A stretch of 64,000 nt of DNA from Gambelia wislizenii. Its lineage: Eukaryota > Chordata > Lepidosauria > Squamata > Crotaphytidae. The position numbers were made by a program, and so were the translations under genes. Shown piece by piece: positions 15,001-27,000 of the stretch; positions within the stretch are counted from its first letter, which is position 1; each line of letters starts with the position of its first letter. The notes below the pieces were generated by a model, which had not been told where the DNA came from, searched no databases, and worked only from the letters and a program-made list of their open reading frames with translations. Location of the stretch: assembly GCA_030847615.1 (NCBI GenBank), contig JAUMIR010000004.1, positions 71,641,001-71,705,000 of the forward strand, written 5' to 3'.

Positions 15001-18000
15001 TGGTAGAGGACCCTACTGACTGCCATGTAGAGTTGCCCCTCCACATTCGCAAACTTAGCATTCGCGGGTTTGAATATTCGCGGTTTTGGGAGGCCCCCCC
15101 GTCCTCCCAAAAGCAGCGATAGGGGGCCTCCGAAGGCCCCATGAAGGCCTGGGAAGGGAGGGGGGAGGGCCAGGGAGGCCTCCACAGGGCCTTCGGAGAT
15201 GCTCCAAAGGCCCCGTGAAGGCCTTGGGGGGGGGAGGGCCAGGGAGGCGACCACGGGGCCTCTGAAGGCCCCGTGAAGGCCTTGGGAGGGAGGGGGGAGG
15301 CGGGAGAAAGCGACTATGGAGCCTCTGGAGGCCCTGTGGTCGCTTTGGTGGGGGAGGGCAGTCATTATTCACGGAATTTTCACATTTGTGGGCGTCTGTG
15401 GAACCTAACCCCTGCGAATGTGAAGGGATGACTATTAGGTAACAGAGCTGTCACATACTAGGTAAATCTATTACTACATCTATGTCACATATGGACAACT
15501 GGTGGACCTAGGAGGCCTTCTGTGTACCACCTGACTTCTGCTTCTGTGAAATTTAAGGCACTCTTGGTTAAGCTGTGGAAACCATGATTTTGATGGAGAG
15601 GGCAATGCTCAGAAATGACACTCACCATGAACCCCTCTCCTCCTCATGGCCATCACACTCTCCATATCCCACCAGCCAGATTTTAAGTGAGTATAAGAGA
15701 AATTGTGTGCATGAGTGTGTATGTGTCTGAAGAGGGGAGAGTGAGAGAAGTGTCAACTCAGGCCTCTCCCACCACCCCTATCCTCCTCAATCAGCCCACT
15801 ACCACATGCAGCCCTTGAGGGTTGTAAATCCCTGATCTACCACAATGCTGTTTACTCTGACTAGCAGCACCTTTCCAGGGTTCCCTCACCATATGATTCT
15901 TTTAAGTGGAAATGCCAGGAAGAGAACCTGGCACATTCTGCATGCAGAGCATGTGCTCTACCACTGAACTATGCTCTGCTCCCCTTGCTTATTATTATAT
16001 TATTATTATTTAGGTATTTATACCCCGCTCTTCAGCCACAAAGGCTATCAGAGCGGCTTACAAATTGTTAAGCAATAGCAATTTACACATCTACACTGCA
16101 TTAAGCAGTTTCCAGTGTGTGTTAGCTAATTGCCCCCATAAGCCGGGTACTCATTTTGCCAACCTCCAAAAGGATGGAAGGTTGAGTGAACCTTGGAGCC
16201 CTCTGGAATCAAACTTGCAATGTGGTGACTTGCAGTACTGACATTTAACCACTGCGCCACCAGGGCTTATCTAGTCCCCTTTAACCTGGGTAACAGTTAT
16301 TAGTACAGGCTATCAAGATCACAACATTATTTATTAATTCATTCTATGCAGCAGATACGTAAAAACATTACAACCTTGAGAAACAGAAGACCTAAGAGAA
16401 TAAAGATGTAACAGACCTGCTTCCTAAGTACAGGGGAACATCATCCTTGAGCCAGGAGACTGTAAGTCTCAGAGTGGGATCATGTCTTATCCGACACACT
16501 AAATGAACTGTGGAACCTTTCTTTGGCACAGCATCTTTCGGCCCATCTACAATCCTAGTTGGATCTGCAAAAGTGGTAAAGTTATCAGTCCTAAGGATAT
16601 CATTATGGGGACTACACAACTTTGGCAGTCAAAACTTTTCTTAAAGAAAATCTCTATCACTTTGTGCCACCAGAACTGGATATGTGTCAGGTGTGTCCAT
16701 TTTATGAATTGCTCCAGATTTCTAGATGTAATTCTATCCAACACCTATAGCTGAAAGCTGCATAATCATAAACTCTGATGCCACATTTTAATGTACATTG
16801 TGATATCTGAGAACTGTATTTTTTGTATTAAGGATCAGTGAAACAAATGGCTGTGTAAAGATAGAAGTGGCAAGAACTTACTGAATTTAGATAAGTGTGT
16901 CACATATTTCCAGCTATAGCTGTATTTCTCCAATGTACTCACATACTCCATCCTGCAGTTAGAATCATAGAATCATAGAATTGCAGAGTTGGAAGAGACC
17001 ACGAGGGCCATCCAGTCCAACCCCCCTTCCACGCAGGAAATCTTGATCAAAGCATCCCCGACAGATGGCCATCCAGCCTCTGTTTAAAGACCTCCAAGGA
17101 AGGAGACCCCACCACGCTCCGAGGGAGTGTGTTCCACTGCCAAACAGCTCTTACTGTCAAAAACTTCCTCCTAATGTTGAGGTGGAATCTCTGTTCCTGG
17201 AGCTTGCACCCATTGCTCCGTGTTCCAGTCTCTGGAGCAGCAGAAAACAAGCCTGCTCCATCCTCAGCGTGACATCCCTTCAAATACTTAAACAGGGCTA
17301 TCATATCGCCTCTTAACCGTCTTTTTTCCAGGCTAAACATACCCAGCTCCCTAAGTCTCTCCTCATAAGGCATCGTTTCCAGACCTTTCACCATTTTAGT
17401 TTCATTATTCTCAGCATCTGCTTGGGGGATTCCCATAAGGAGGAAGGCTGTATGCAGACTATTTGCCCATTCACCTCCTTCCCTTTATTTCCATTCTCTT
17501 GTCTCCTTTTCCCTTCCTCTTTCATTCTTCTTTTTTGTACTTTCCTGCTCAATCCACCCTTACTACATCATTTCCATTTTCCTTTATTTTGCCTTCTCCA
17601 TGCTGCAGTTGAGAACAATAGAACCTAAGAAGAGCCATGCTGGATCAGGCCAAAAGCCTACCTGGTGCAGCATCTCTTTCCACAGTGACCTACCAGACAA
17701 CTATGGAAAACATACAAGCAGGACAGGAGTGTAATGGTGCCTCCTGATCATCTTCCCCTGCAACTGGTACTGAAACGAGTAATGCCTCTGACACGGAGGC
17801 AAGATATAACCACCATGAGTAGTGGTAGCCAACAATAGCTTCATTCTCCATTTGTCTAATACCCTTTTAAAGTTCTCCATCACTACATTCTGTGGAACCA
17901 GTTTCAATATGTAAAGAAGTATTTCCTTTTATCTGGTCTGAATCCTTTACTGTTCTACTTCAATTGATAACACTAGATTCCAGTATTAATGGAGAAGGAG

Positions 18001-21000
18001 AAAACCTTCTTCCCATCTGCTTCTTTCACACTGTGCTTAATTCTGTGTATCTCTCTCACATATCCTCTTGCTTGCCTTTTTTTCTAAAGAAAAGAATACC
18101 AAATGTTGACATCATTCTCCATAAGGATATTGTTCAAGTCCTCTGGTTATTTTGATTGCTCTCCTCTCTATCCTTTCAAGCTCTACAATACTATTTTCAA
18201 GAGTGGAAATCAGGACTGTACATAATTTTACAAAAACAATTGTATTATAGATTTGTATAAAGGCATTACGGCATTGGCAATTCTATTTTAGACTCTCTAG
18301 CAGTCTTGACAAGGACCAACTAATTACTGTTGTCCCTCCGTATCCACAGATTTGGTATCCACTGATTTAAGTATTCACAGCTTGAATATATTCTTTTAAA
18401 AAAAATAATAATCCAAAAAGCAAACCTTGATTTTGCCATCTTATATAAGGGACACCATTTTGCTATGCCATTGCATATAATGGGACTTGAGTATTTACGG
18501 ATTTTGGTATCCACAGGGGGTCCTGGAACCAAACCCCGGCGAATATGAAGGGACAACTGTAGGTGGTGAAATAGGCCAAATGACAGATTCTTCCTTCTGA
18601 TGGGAAAGTGGTCCAAGGTCTTAAATCTCATAGTATTTCTATCTCTGTAGACAGGGTGAAATATCATCTGCAGTTTCCCATAATTAGAGAAATAAGTAGG
18701 ATGGGAAGTACTCTACATTTTGGAGGTATGTTCTTTATTGCTGGGTTGGGGTCAGGAAGTGACAGAGATCCAGGGTAAACTCAAGTCAAGACCAACTCAG
18801 TTTAACCTCATCATAACATTTATTGTTGGTTTCTGTTCTGGTCGTAAGCTTCACTGAATTATTGCTTCTTAACTTCAGAAGCCCAAGTATAGACATGCTG
18901 CTGCCACAGAACGCAACATACAGAGATTTTCACTACCCAGAGGATATTTACTTTTGGTTAATCAAAAGACATCTTACCTTTTATTTCCAAACGAACCTGG
19001 TTCTGTGCTTTGCCCAGAAGATTGGTGGCCACACAGGTGTAAGTTCCCTGGTCTTCCTTTCGAGCCCTGATAATTTCCAAAGTCCCATTCTCATGTGCTT
19101 TATAGTTGCCGCCATGCAGTGTACTCCCCTGGCCATTCTTAAACCTCACAACAGCACAAGAAAATGATTGTAAGAGAGGGAAGCAGAATATGCAGACAGA
19201 TTTAACAATAATTTAAAAAATGTTTCTATGCATCACAAATTAGAATACAAAATGATTCTGTCTCTCCATATCTCCCTCTCTCAGTTGCTAAACATTCCTT
19301 TCCAACAAGCTACCCTAATTAGTATGAGCTAATAAAATGCAATTTAAACTATCATGCATGAACATTGTATAAACATCATATAATATTTGATAGCGTATTC
19401 TTGTGCATAATTTACTCAGGAGGAAGTGCTGAGTTCAATGGGACATACCCACAAGTGTGTACAGGAGCACAGCGTAAACTGTTTATGTGATAGCAAACCA
19501 ATGTAATCCACTTCAGATGGATTATCTCTTAATTTCACTTGAGACTTCATTGAGTGAATAATCTAGTCCCTTGCTTACTCTCACCCCAGATCTTATTAAA
19601 ACACTTGGCTACAGCTGGATTGGTATTGCTGATATTAGTGGTAAGTATAGTTTTTGTTTTATTATTATTATTTAGATCTATTTTTAACCCATCCACTAAG
19701 TCATTTATGCATCTTGATAAGATTATGCCAGGTTTCACTATGAGCTCATGGTAACCACCATTTATAACTCATACAACCAATAATTATCCAAAGCCTTCTA
19801 ATCTGTGAATATCCCTACCATATATGTCTATAGTCTGTCATTTCCTTCCCACCTGTTACATCATCCAAATTATTTAAGTGCTAGATCTTTTGTAGCCTCT
19901 TACGTATTAACCAGAAAACCTACATATTTTGCTAAAGTTTTCTGTGATAATTACAGAAGATGATAAAGCTAGAATTGATGTGAAAATAAAATTTCATTGC
20001 TTTCGTTAGATTATTTTTTTTAGATCTTCTTTGAGAATCATTTATTTGGAAAGGAATTTCACACATGATCTTTTAACTCTAATAATAAATCTAATAATAC
20101 TCAAATCTAATAATAATCTTAGACAACATACCCTTAAGAGTGAAAAACGTCCACCATTTATAACTGAAAAGTAAATTAATTTTCTCATGAACCATCATTT
20201 TTTGAGTTATTTCGTATCTGAAAGTACTGAAACTGCTAAGGATGTTCTCCTCCTATTTTATCATATATTATAGAAAATCAAGGGCAACAGTAATGTTCCT
20301 GGGCTTAGTTTACTTCAATATCTACAGTACAGATACAATGTAAAGATTTTAAACTTTTAAAGGTATAGTTTTTTTTTAAAAAAATACTTTTTTAAAGGGC
20401 TGGGAGGAACGCACAGAGATATTTAAGGGGAATCTCAGACAAACATTCAAGAATCAGCCAAGACTTTTATATTGCTCATGCTAAAATAAGAACACTAAGT
20501 TGTGAAGCATAATAATTTAAATTAATATTTAGTACAGATAAATCTCCCTTCTCATAGATCTTCTGTAGAATATTTCACAATTTTGGAAGTTTCTTTAAGC
20601 TTTTAAAATGCATTTTACCATTTACCGAAACAGTTTATTAGTTGCCTAATAAATTTTACTAGTTACACTTAACTTGTTACTGATGTTGTGTGCCTTCAAG
20701 TTGTTTCTGACTTATGGTGACCCTAAAGGAGAACTTATCATGGGGGTTTCTGAGGCCGAGAGAGTGTGACTTGCCCAAGGTCAGCCAGTGGGTTTTCATG
20801 GCCGAGCAGGGGTTCAAATCCTGGTCTCCAGAGTCATAGTCTAATGCTCAAACCACTATGCCACTCTGTTTCCCATTACACTTACTAGCACACTAAAAAA
20901 ATAGCACCTTGGGAAATACAATAGGGTAGATCCAGGCTTAGTCATACTTTGACTGGAGTGGGCAACTCTGAGAGGTCTAGAGACTTCACATGCCCCCCCA

Positions 21001-24000
21001 CTGGATGTCAGAGGGCCATGCCCCCCCATCCCATCCCATCCCATCCCATCCCATCCCATCCCAAGGTACCATCCCCCCAATTTTTCCCCTCATGTTCTCT
21101 TGGGGACACAGCTGGCAATTCTGACCCACCCTCAGTTGTTTCAAACCAAAAATACAGGGATGCTGAAGGGTTGCAAAAATGGGCTTGGGAGCTATATGTG
21201 GCCCACGGGCCATACTCTGGCCACAGCTGGAATAGAGCCACTGAAATCAATGGGATTTAAATTGGTCACATCCAAGGTTAATCACAGCTCATTATTTCAA
21301 TGGATCTACTCTAAGATTTGATCCAACTCACTGCTTTTTACAACAGCTATCTTCTCATTCGAAACTATATTAATTTACAATTATTTGTCAAGAGTTCCAT
21401 TTTCTCTAATAAGATGAAGTCAACTGCTTTCAGAACGTCTATCTGTCCCAAAAAAATTCTGTGGCTTCATAATAAAAATTCTTACCATCGTAACGTAGGG
21501 ATTGGGGACCCAAAGAATGGACAGTTGAGGAGAGTCCGGTTGTTGAGAATTACTTTGATCAGCTGGTTACGAGGGGCTAGGATCCGTGGAGTAACATCTT
21601 TAAAAGACAACAATATTATTGCCTGTAAGCCAGTCAGAACTTTTATTTAGGGGTAGAGAAAAATGCAGACTTATAAATCTTATTTTCATTTCTATATTTT
21701 TTTTTATTGTTTAGCATTTGTCTTGGTTTTTACTAATTGAGAGACATTTTACACTGCATGTGAGTCTTACTGAAATGAAGCAGTATTAAAAAAACCCTTT
21801 TGAACTGGTTCTAAAAATAAGAGCTACATGGTATTAAATTTTCATGGATCACAATTTATTGACATGATTCCTTGTTGTAATATTGATTATTGGCTCAAAC
21901 ATTATAATTGTTACTCAATGTGTTGTGTATATTGCTATACTGTGTATTACTTATTTTCTAAATAAACGTTTAAAAATATATGACATTTCAATACTTTCTC
22001 TCTCCTTCCCATCACATGAAGCTTTCCGTTTAGTTGTGGTTATTTACTATCGTGTTGGCTTTGACTTATGGTGACCCTATGAGTAAGAGACCTCCAAGAC
22101 CCCTGGTCATCAACAGTTCTGCTAAGGTCTTAAAAACTCAAGGCCATGGCTTCCTTGGTTGAATCAACCTGTATTTTATACTTAAAGTTCAGCTCACTGC
22201 TATTTTCAGATAGACATGGCAGGGGGTTGGACTAGATGGCCCTTGTGGCCTCTTCCAATTCTATCATTCTAATGCCTTTCTAATTGTTAATCTCTCTCTG
22301 GCTTTTCTTTGCAAATGAAGATTCAGGAAGGGCTCATCCCGCGCTTTCTGCAAGCGCTGATGACTAAAAAGGCCAATCTGATCACTTTTTAATTGCCATG
22401 GACTACTTTTTGATTTCTATTGCATTTGTTTTTAGTTGAACTTCAGCCTCTCATGTTCCCCTGCCCTTGTTACCAGCTGAACATGCATTTCCATCTGATA
22501 TAGTACATGTTGCCCAATGTGCTACCCTCCAGACGTGCTAGAGTACAACCCCCATCATCCTCACTGGCCAAAGACAGGTTACTGAGAGCATCTTCCTGTC
22601 TTTTCAAATAAATTTATTTCTGAGGGGTTGTCTATATGAGGCAAAAAGAAGCAGATTGCTCCACAGTAAAGGCGAGTTGCAGCAGCTGCAATTTTTCTTA
22701 ATGTTTTTTGGGTTTTTTTGAGGTAGATCGCAGCAGGCATGCAAAGCTATCGGCGTTTCCGGTCCAAACACACATGCCTGCGAATCAAGATGGCAGCTGT
22801 GAGTGAATTACTCAGGTTTTTATTCTTACTAGTTGCCATTGCCAAACAGTAATGTTTTTTAAAAAGCATATCAAATGTGTGAAAGTGCAATATTTCACCT
22901 TAACAGAAAAGCAAAAAACCCCACAAACTCCTGTTTTATTGCATTAGTGCTTGCTCACTAAGGCGAAAACCAAATGATGGTTCCAGGTGCTTGCCTTGTT
23001 AGCATGCCCTGCTTCCCATGCTTGTCCGGCCAATCAGCTTTTAGCTTCTGCTCCCTTGGGAAAGTAAATCAATTTGGTTGCTTGTCCCAACGAGCAGGAA
23101 TGTGCATTCCCCCTGCTGTTTTTTAAAAACTCCCGGAAGAGCCACGAAGGCTTTTCCCGCAGAGTATATAGTATATTTAGACCCCCCTCCTTCTGAATAC
23201 AGTGATACAAGGCAGGATGCCATTAAGACAGATCGTATTATCCTCGCGTTCCATAAGGAGTATTTTCACCGTTTAGAGAAGCCCTCGGTGTAGGAATGTA
23301 AACTAAATCCTTGAATATTTCATCCTCACATATGAGGATGAGTGATTATGGTAGTTTTCTCCCTGTTGAAGGGGATAAAACTCATATACTGTATTCCCAC
23401 AGTGTTCTCCCTATATTTGAAAGTTCTGAAGTTTTCTGAGGGAATTATTCTGTGGAGAAAAACACATGGGGTGGCACTTATGTATCTTGCACAAAAATCT
23501 GTTTATTGCATAGAAAGCAGGTTTCCTGCATAGGAAACTTATTTTTGGTGCAGGAAACATGTTTTTCTCCACAGCACAATTCCTCCACAATGCTTTGAGA
23601 TGTTTAAATATTTGTGTATATGCCTTCAACTCATCTGTCGACTTACAGCAACCCCATGAATTTCATGGGGTTTTCTTAGAGAAGGAATACTCAAAGGTGG
23701 TTTTGCCAGTTTCTTTCTCTGAAATATAGCCTAAGCAGGCTGACCCTGCTTAGCTTCCAAGATAAAACAGGATCTGGTGCCTTTACAGTATTTAGATCCA
23801 TGGATGTTTGAATACCATCAGAAAACTACACAAAATTTTTACTGGGCTACTATTAACAATTTGTAAGCTGTTCTGAGAGCCTCTGTGGCTGAAGAGCAAG
23901 GTATAAATACTCTAAATAAATAAATAAATAAATATTCTTCCTAATGGGTATCCTAAGTGTCAGGAAATCCACTTTTCATCCTAGTAACTAATAATTACGG

Positions 24001-27000
24001 ATAATCTTTTCACCCCCAGCTCAATGATTATGCATTTATTCCTTTATAAAGCCCTTTCATGGAAGAGAGAGAAAGTACAGAATTCCTTATAACACAGAGA
24101 GGTTTTCAAAACCAACTGCATATATTTAAGTATATCTGAGGATGAAACAATTCTAACACCTTTTATAAGAACTTAAATAGATTTCAAACAATGTTTAGGG
24201 GTACACATGTGGACATAGTCTTTATGTTACTAACATTTTTCTGTAGTGCTTCAAATTAGGCACATGGTACAGTCCTCCATAAGACTCTCCCCTTTCACAG
24301 TTTGCACAAACTGGGTCACATTGACATGAACAATGAAAGAAGAAAATCTGTGTTAAAGGCTAAATGCTGCTCTAATATTTCAGAGATGTAATATTTCACA
24401 TGAACTCTGCAGAGTCACAAGAAGGAGTGTACCACATGCAGACATGTGAAAGCCTATGAGTCCTTTTCTTTTGGTCTGGGATCAAAAGGTAACTTTCTGC
24501 TATGAACACATGTATACCCACATAAGCACTTCTGAGATTATTTCAGTGAATGAGCAATGCTTTTATCTGGGTGGAAAACAGAAATCATGACTCAATTGTC
24601 AGTTCTAATTACTGAATTAGTAATGATCATTTTAAAGTTTCTTCAAGATGGCTGGTATGTACAGATGCCAGGAGCTTAATTATCCGGTTCAGTGCTTACC
24701 CAACACACTGACAAAGGCATTGGCTAACAGGTACCCATGTTCATTGGAAGCGTTGCACTGATACACAGCACTGCTGCCACTCTGGATGTCCCGAAACATA
24801 ACCGTGTCTCCAGTTACTTCACGACTTGGGTTGGGAGCAGAACCTTTGAGACAGACAGACAAAAGTAAGTGCCAGTGTAGCTTTTATCCCTGCCATAAAT
24901 CTTATGCAATGGAGACAGTATGGTGATAGTTTCCTTTATGTGAATGTCTATGTCAGCCTTTCTCAACCTTTTTACCTTGGTGGGACGCCTGGAACAGTTT
25001 TCAGGTCTCAGGGAACCCCTGCCTAAAATGATTATATCTACAGCTCAAAAAAGAGTTTTCTTCCCAATCTCATTATCTCTAGGAAACCCTAGCAACCTCT
25101 TGCGGAACCCTAGGGTTGCAAGAAAGCCTGATTGACCATGGTCTATGTAAGTATCAGATGGGTGGAGGATAAATCCCATAATTTTAAGCAGTATTTGTAG
25201 CACAATTGGTCCAACCATAGGCAAATAGCACCTTCTTTGCCAGTCATTTGATTGAATGTTTTTGTATAGTTCCTTTTATTCAACTCTATTTTGATACCTT
25301 CCTTATTTCTATGATATGTTGCTGTGGCTATGTGGTTAAGAAAAAGTCACCAGTTACCTTGAGAGCATAAGAAATTATGCTCAAGTTGCAAAATGTGCAG
25401 ATGATATATACAGGCCCATAGGGGCATGCTGTATGACAAGGAAAGAGACTGAGATTGCCTTTGCATTCGTTTACACAATGCTGAGTGGCTCCTTGTGTCC
25501 TAGTTTAACCTCCTTCTCAAAGTAAGAAACTGGAGGAAGGGGGGGCAGGGGGCGGGGAGCCTGACTGCATACTTTAAAATGGGCTAGATCAATGGTCTGG
25601 TTTGTTTATTTGTACATTCCAATATAATAAAATTAATTCCTTTTGGTTTACCCAGAAGTAAGGCCATGAAGCTGAATGAAATTCTCTGTAAACTATGTTT
25701 AGTATTAGCAATCCAATTAGAAAAATTCTTCTTGATTCTTGTGGCTTAGAAGTGGCAATGGTGTTTGTGTGTGTGTCTACAAGCTCCTACTTTTTCCAGC
25801 ATTTTGCTGACCTGCTTATCTCCCAGAAACAGTATTTGATTTTCAAAAGTTCTCGGTTTTCATGATTTTCTTTCCCCTCCTGTTCAATTTATAACACAAA
25901 CAATCTAATTTGCAGTCAGAATCAAAGTAATATACATTCAAAGAATGCATTCATAAAGAAAAGAAAAAGAAAATAGATAAAAGAAAAGAAAGAAAAAGGA
26001 AAAGAGAAAAAAAACATATAACTAAAAGTCTTCAATTGGCTTATCCTTTAAAACCCACATTAGTTTGGCAATTTGGGCCAACTCGGCAAACTTAGCAATC
26101 CACTCATCCCTCCTCAGTGCTTCAGTCTGTTTCCAGGTTTGAGCAAACAATATTCTTGCAGCTGTTATAATATATTGAAGAAGTAATTCATATTTGCTGT
26201 CCAATTCTTTACCCATAATACCCAGCAAACATATTTCTGGTGACATTATAAAATCTACCCTTAAATTTTTTGGGGGTTAACATTTAAATCTTAGACCAAT
26301 AACTTCACTTCTTACAAGTCTACCACATATGGGAAAATGAGCCCTCCTTCTCTTGATATCCCCAACGTCAATTAGTAACATTCTTATACAGTTTCAACAA
26401 CTTATTTGGGGTGAGGTACCATCTATAAATCATCTTACACAGGTTTTCTTTTAAATTGCTACACAAAGTAAATGTTATTTCTTTGGAACACATTTCTCCC
26501 CAATACATTCATTTGAATATTATGCCCAAAACTTTTATAAGCTCATCTTTTGTCTCTAGTTTCAAAAGCCATTTATATTCTTTTTAAATTGCATGTTCAT
26601 CACCTTTACATAACTCTGAGTAAAATTCATTTTCTCCAGCCTCTATCACTGCATTTCTCTTATCTTGATTAAATCTATCCTTAGGTTGCATACAATAAAT
26701 TGGAAAAAGCAGTTAGTTCATTTTCCTCTACTGATATCATATTTTTAGTCAGCAGTTTTGTTTTATCACAGTTCACTTTAAGCACAGAGGATGCCCCCAA
26801 TGTCTTAAATTTCTCCAAGAGACCCTTTATTGAGTCCAATGGGTTTTGTGTCATTACCACAAGATCATCCACATAAGCCTTCAGCTTATACTGTTCTTTT
26901 TAACCCTTACTCCACAGGTTCTGTCTTCTTGTCTAATATATCTCAATAAAGTTTCCAATGCCAAAATAAACAACAAAGGTAAAAGGGGGAAACCTTCTCT

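Larger units (their letters stand above)
12830..16416 (-). other. NFASC intron within Ig6
   Basis: This 3.6-kb intron is repeat-rich: two Tigger-like elements (12995-13233 and 15030-15433), an hAT-like MITE (14563-14780) and two tRNA-derived SINE pieces (15878-15985 and 15998-16267). A direct repeat of about 20 bp (GATGCTGTACTGGCACTGCA) sits near 13628-13670. Confidence 0.75.
16565..18977 (-). other. NFASC intron between Ig5 and Ig6
   Basis: This 2.4-kb intron is mostly mobile DNA: a CR1 3' end (16965-17403), a second CR1/L3-like LINE fragment (about 17608-18300) and a Tigger-like element (18327-18559). Confidence 0.75.
19145..21485 (-). other. NFASC intron within Ig5
   Basis: This 2.3-kb intron holds one tRNA-derived SINE (20682-20874) and a CCCAT repeat (21025-21062). 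The AT-rich stretch from 19145 to 20680 shows nothing I can name. Confidence 0.7.
21598..24699 (-). other. NFASC intron between Ig4 and Ig5
   Basis: This 3.1-kb intron carries a SINE piece (22032-22160), a fragment of an unknown repeat unit (22285-22385), a full 660-bp DNA element (22624-23284), a hairpin-rich repeat (about 23435-23585), another SINE piece (23612-23725) and a SINE tail (23825-23937). From 23940 to 24699 I see nothing distinctive. Confidence 0.75.

Noticed and set aside
15878..15985. possible tRNA gene on the minus strand
   Set aside because: An A box and a weak B box are present, but no acceptor stem or anticodon arm folds; it is the head of a SINE.
21025..21062. regular short repeats as a possible CRISPR array
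   Set aside because: The units are contiguous pentamers without spacers, in a vertebrate intron.
20856..21260. overlapping ORFs rich in Trp-Asp-Gly and Pro-Ser-His
   Set aside because: They are translations of the CCCAT repeat in different frames.
25950..26015. A/G-rich run as a poly(A) retrogene end
   Set aside because: It borders the L1 remnant on its 3' side and is best read as that element's degenerate A-rich tail.
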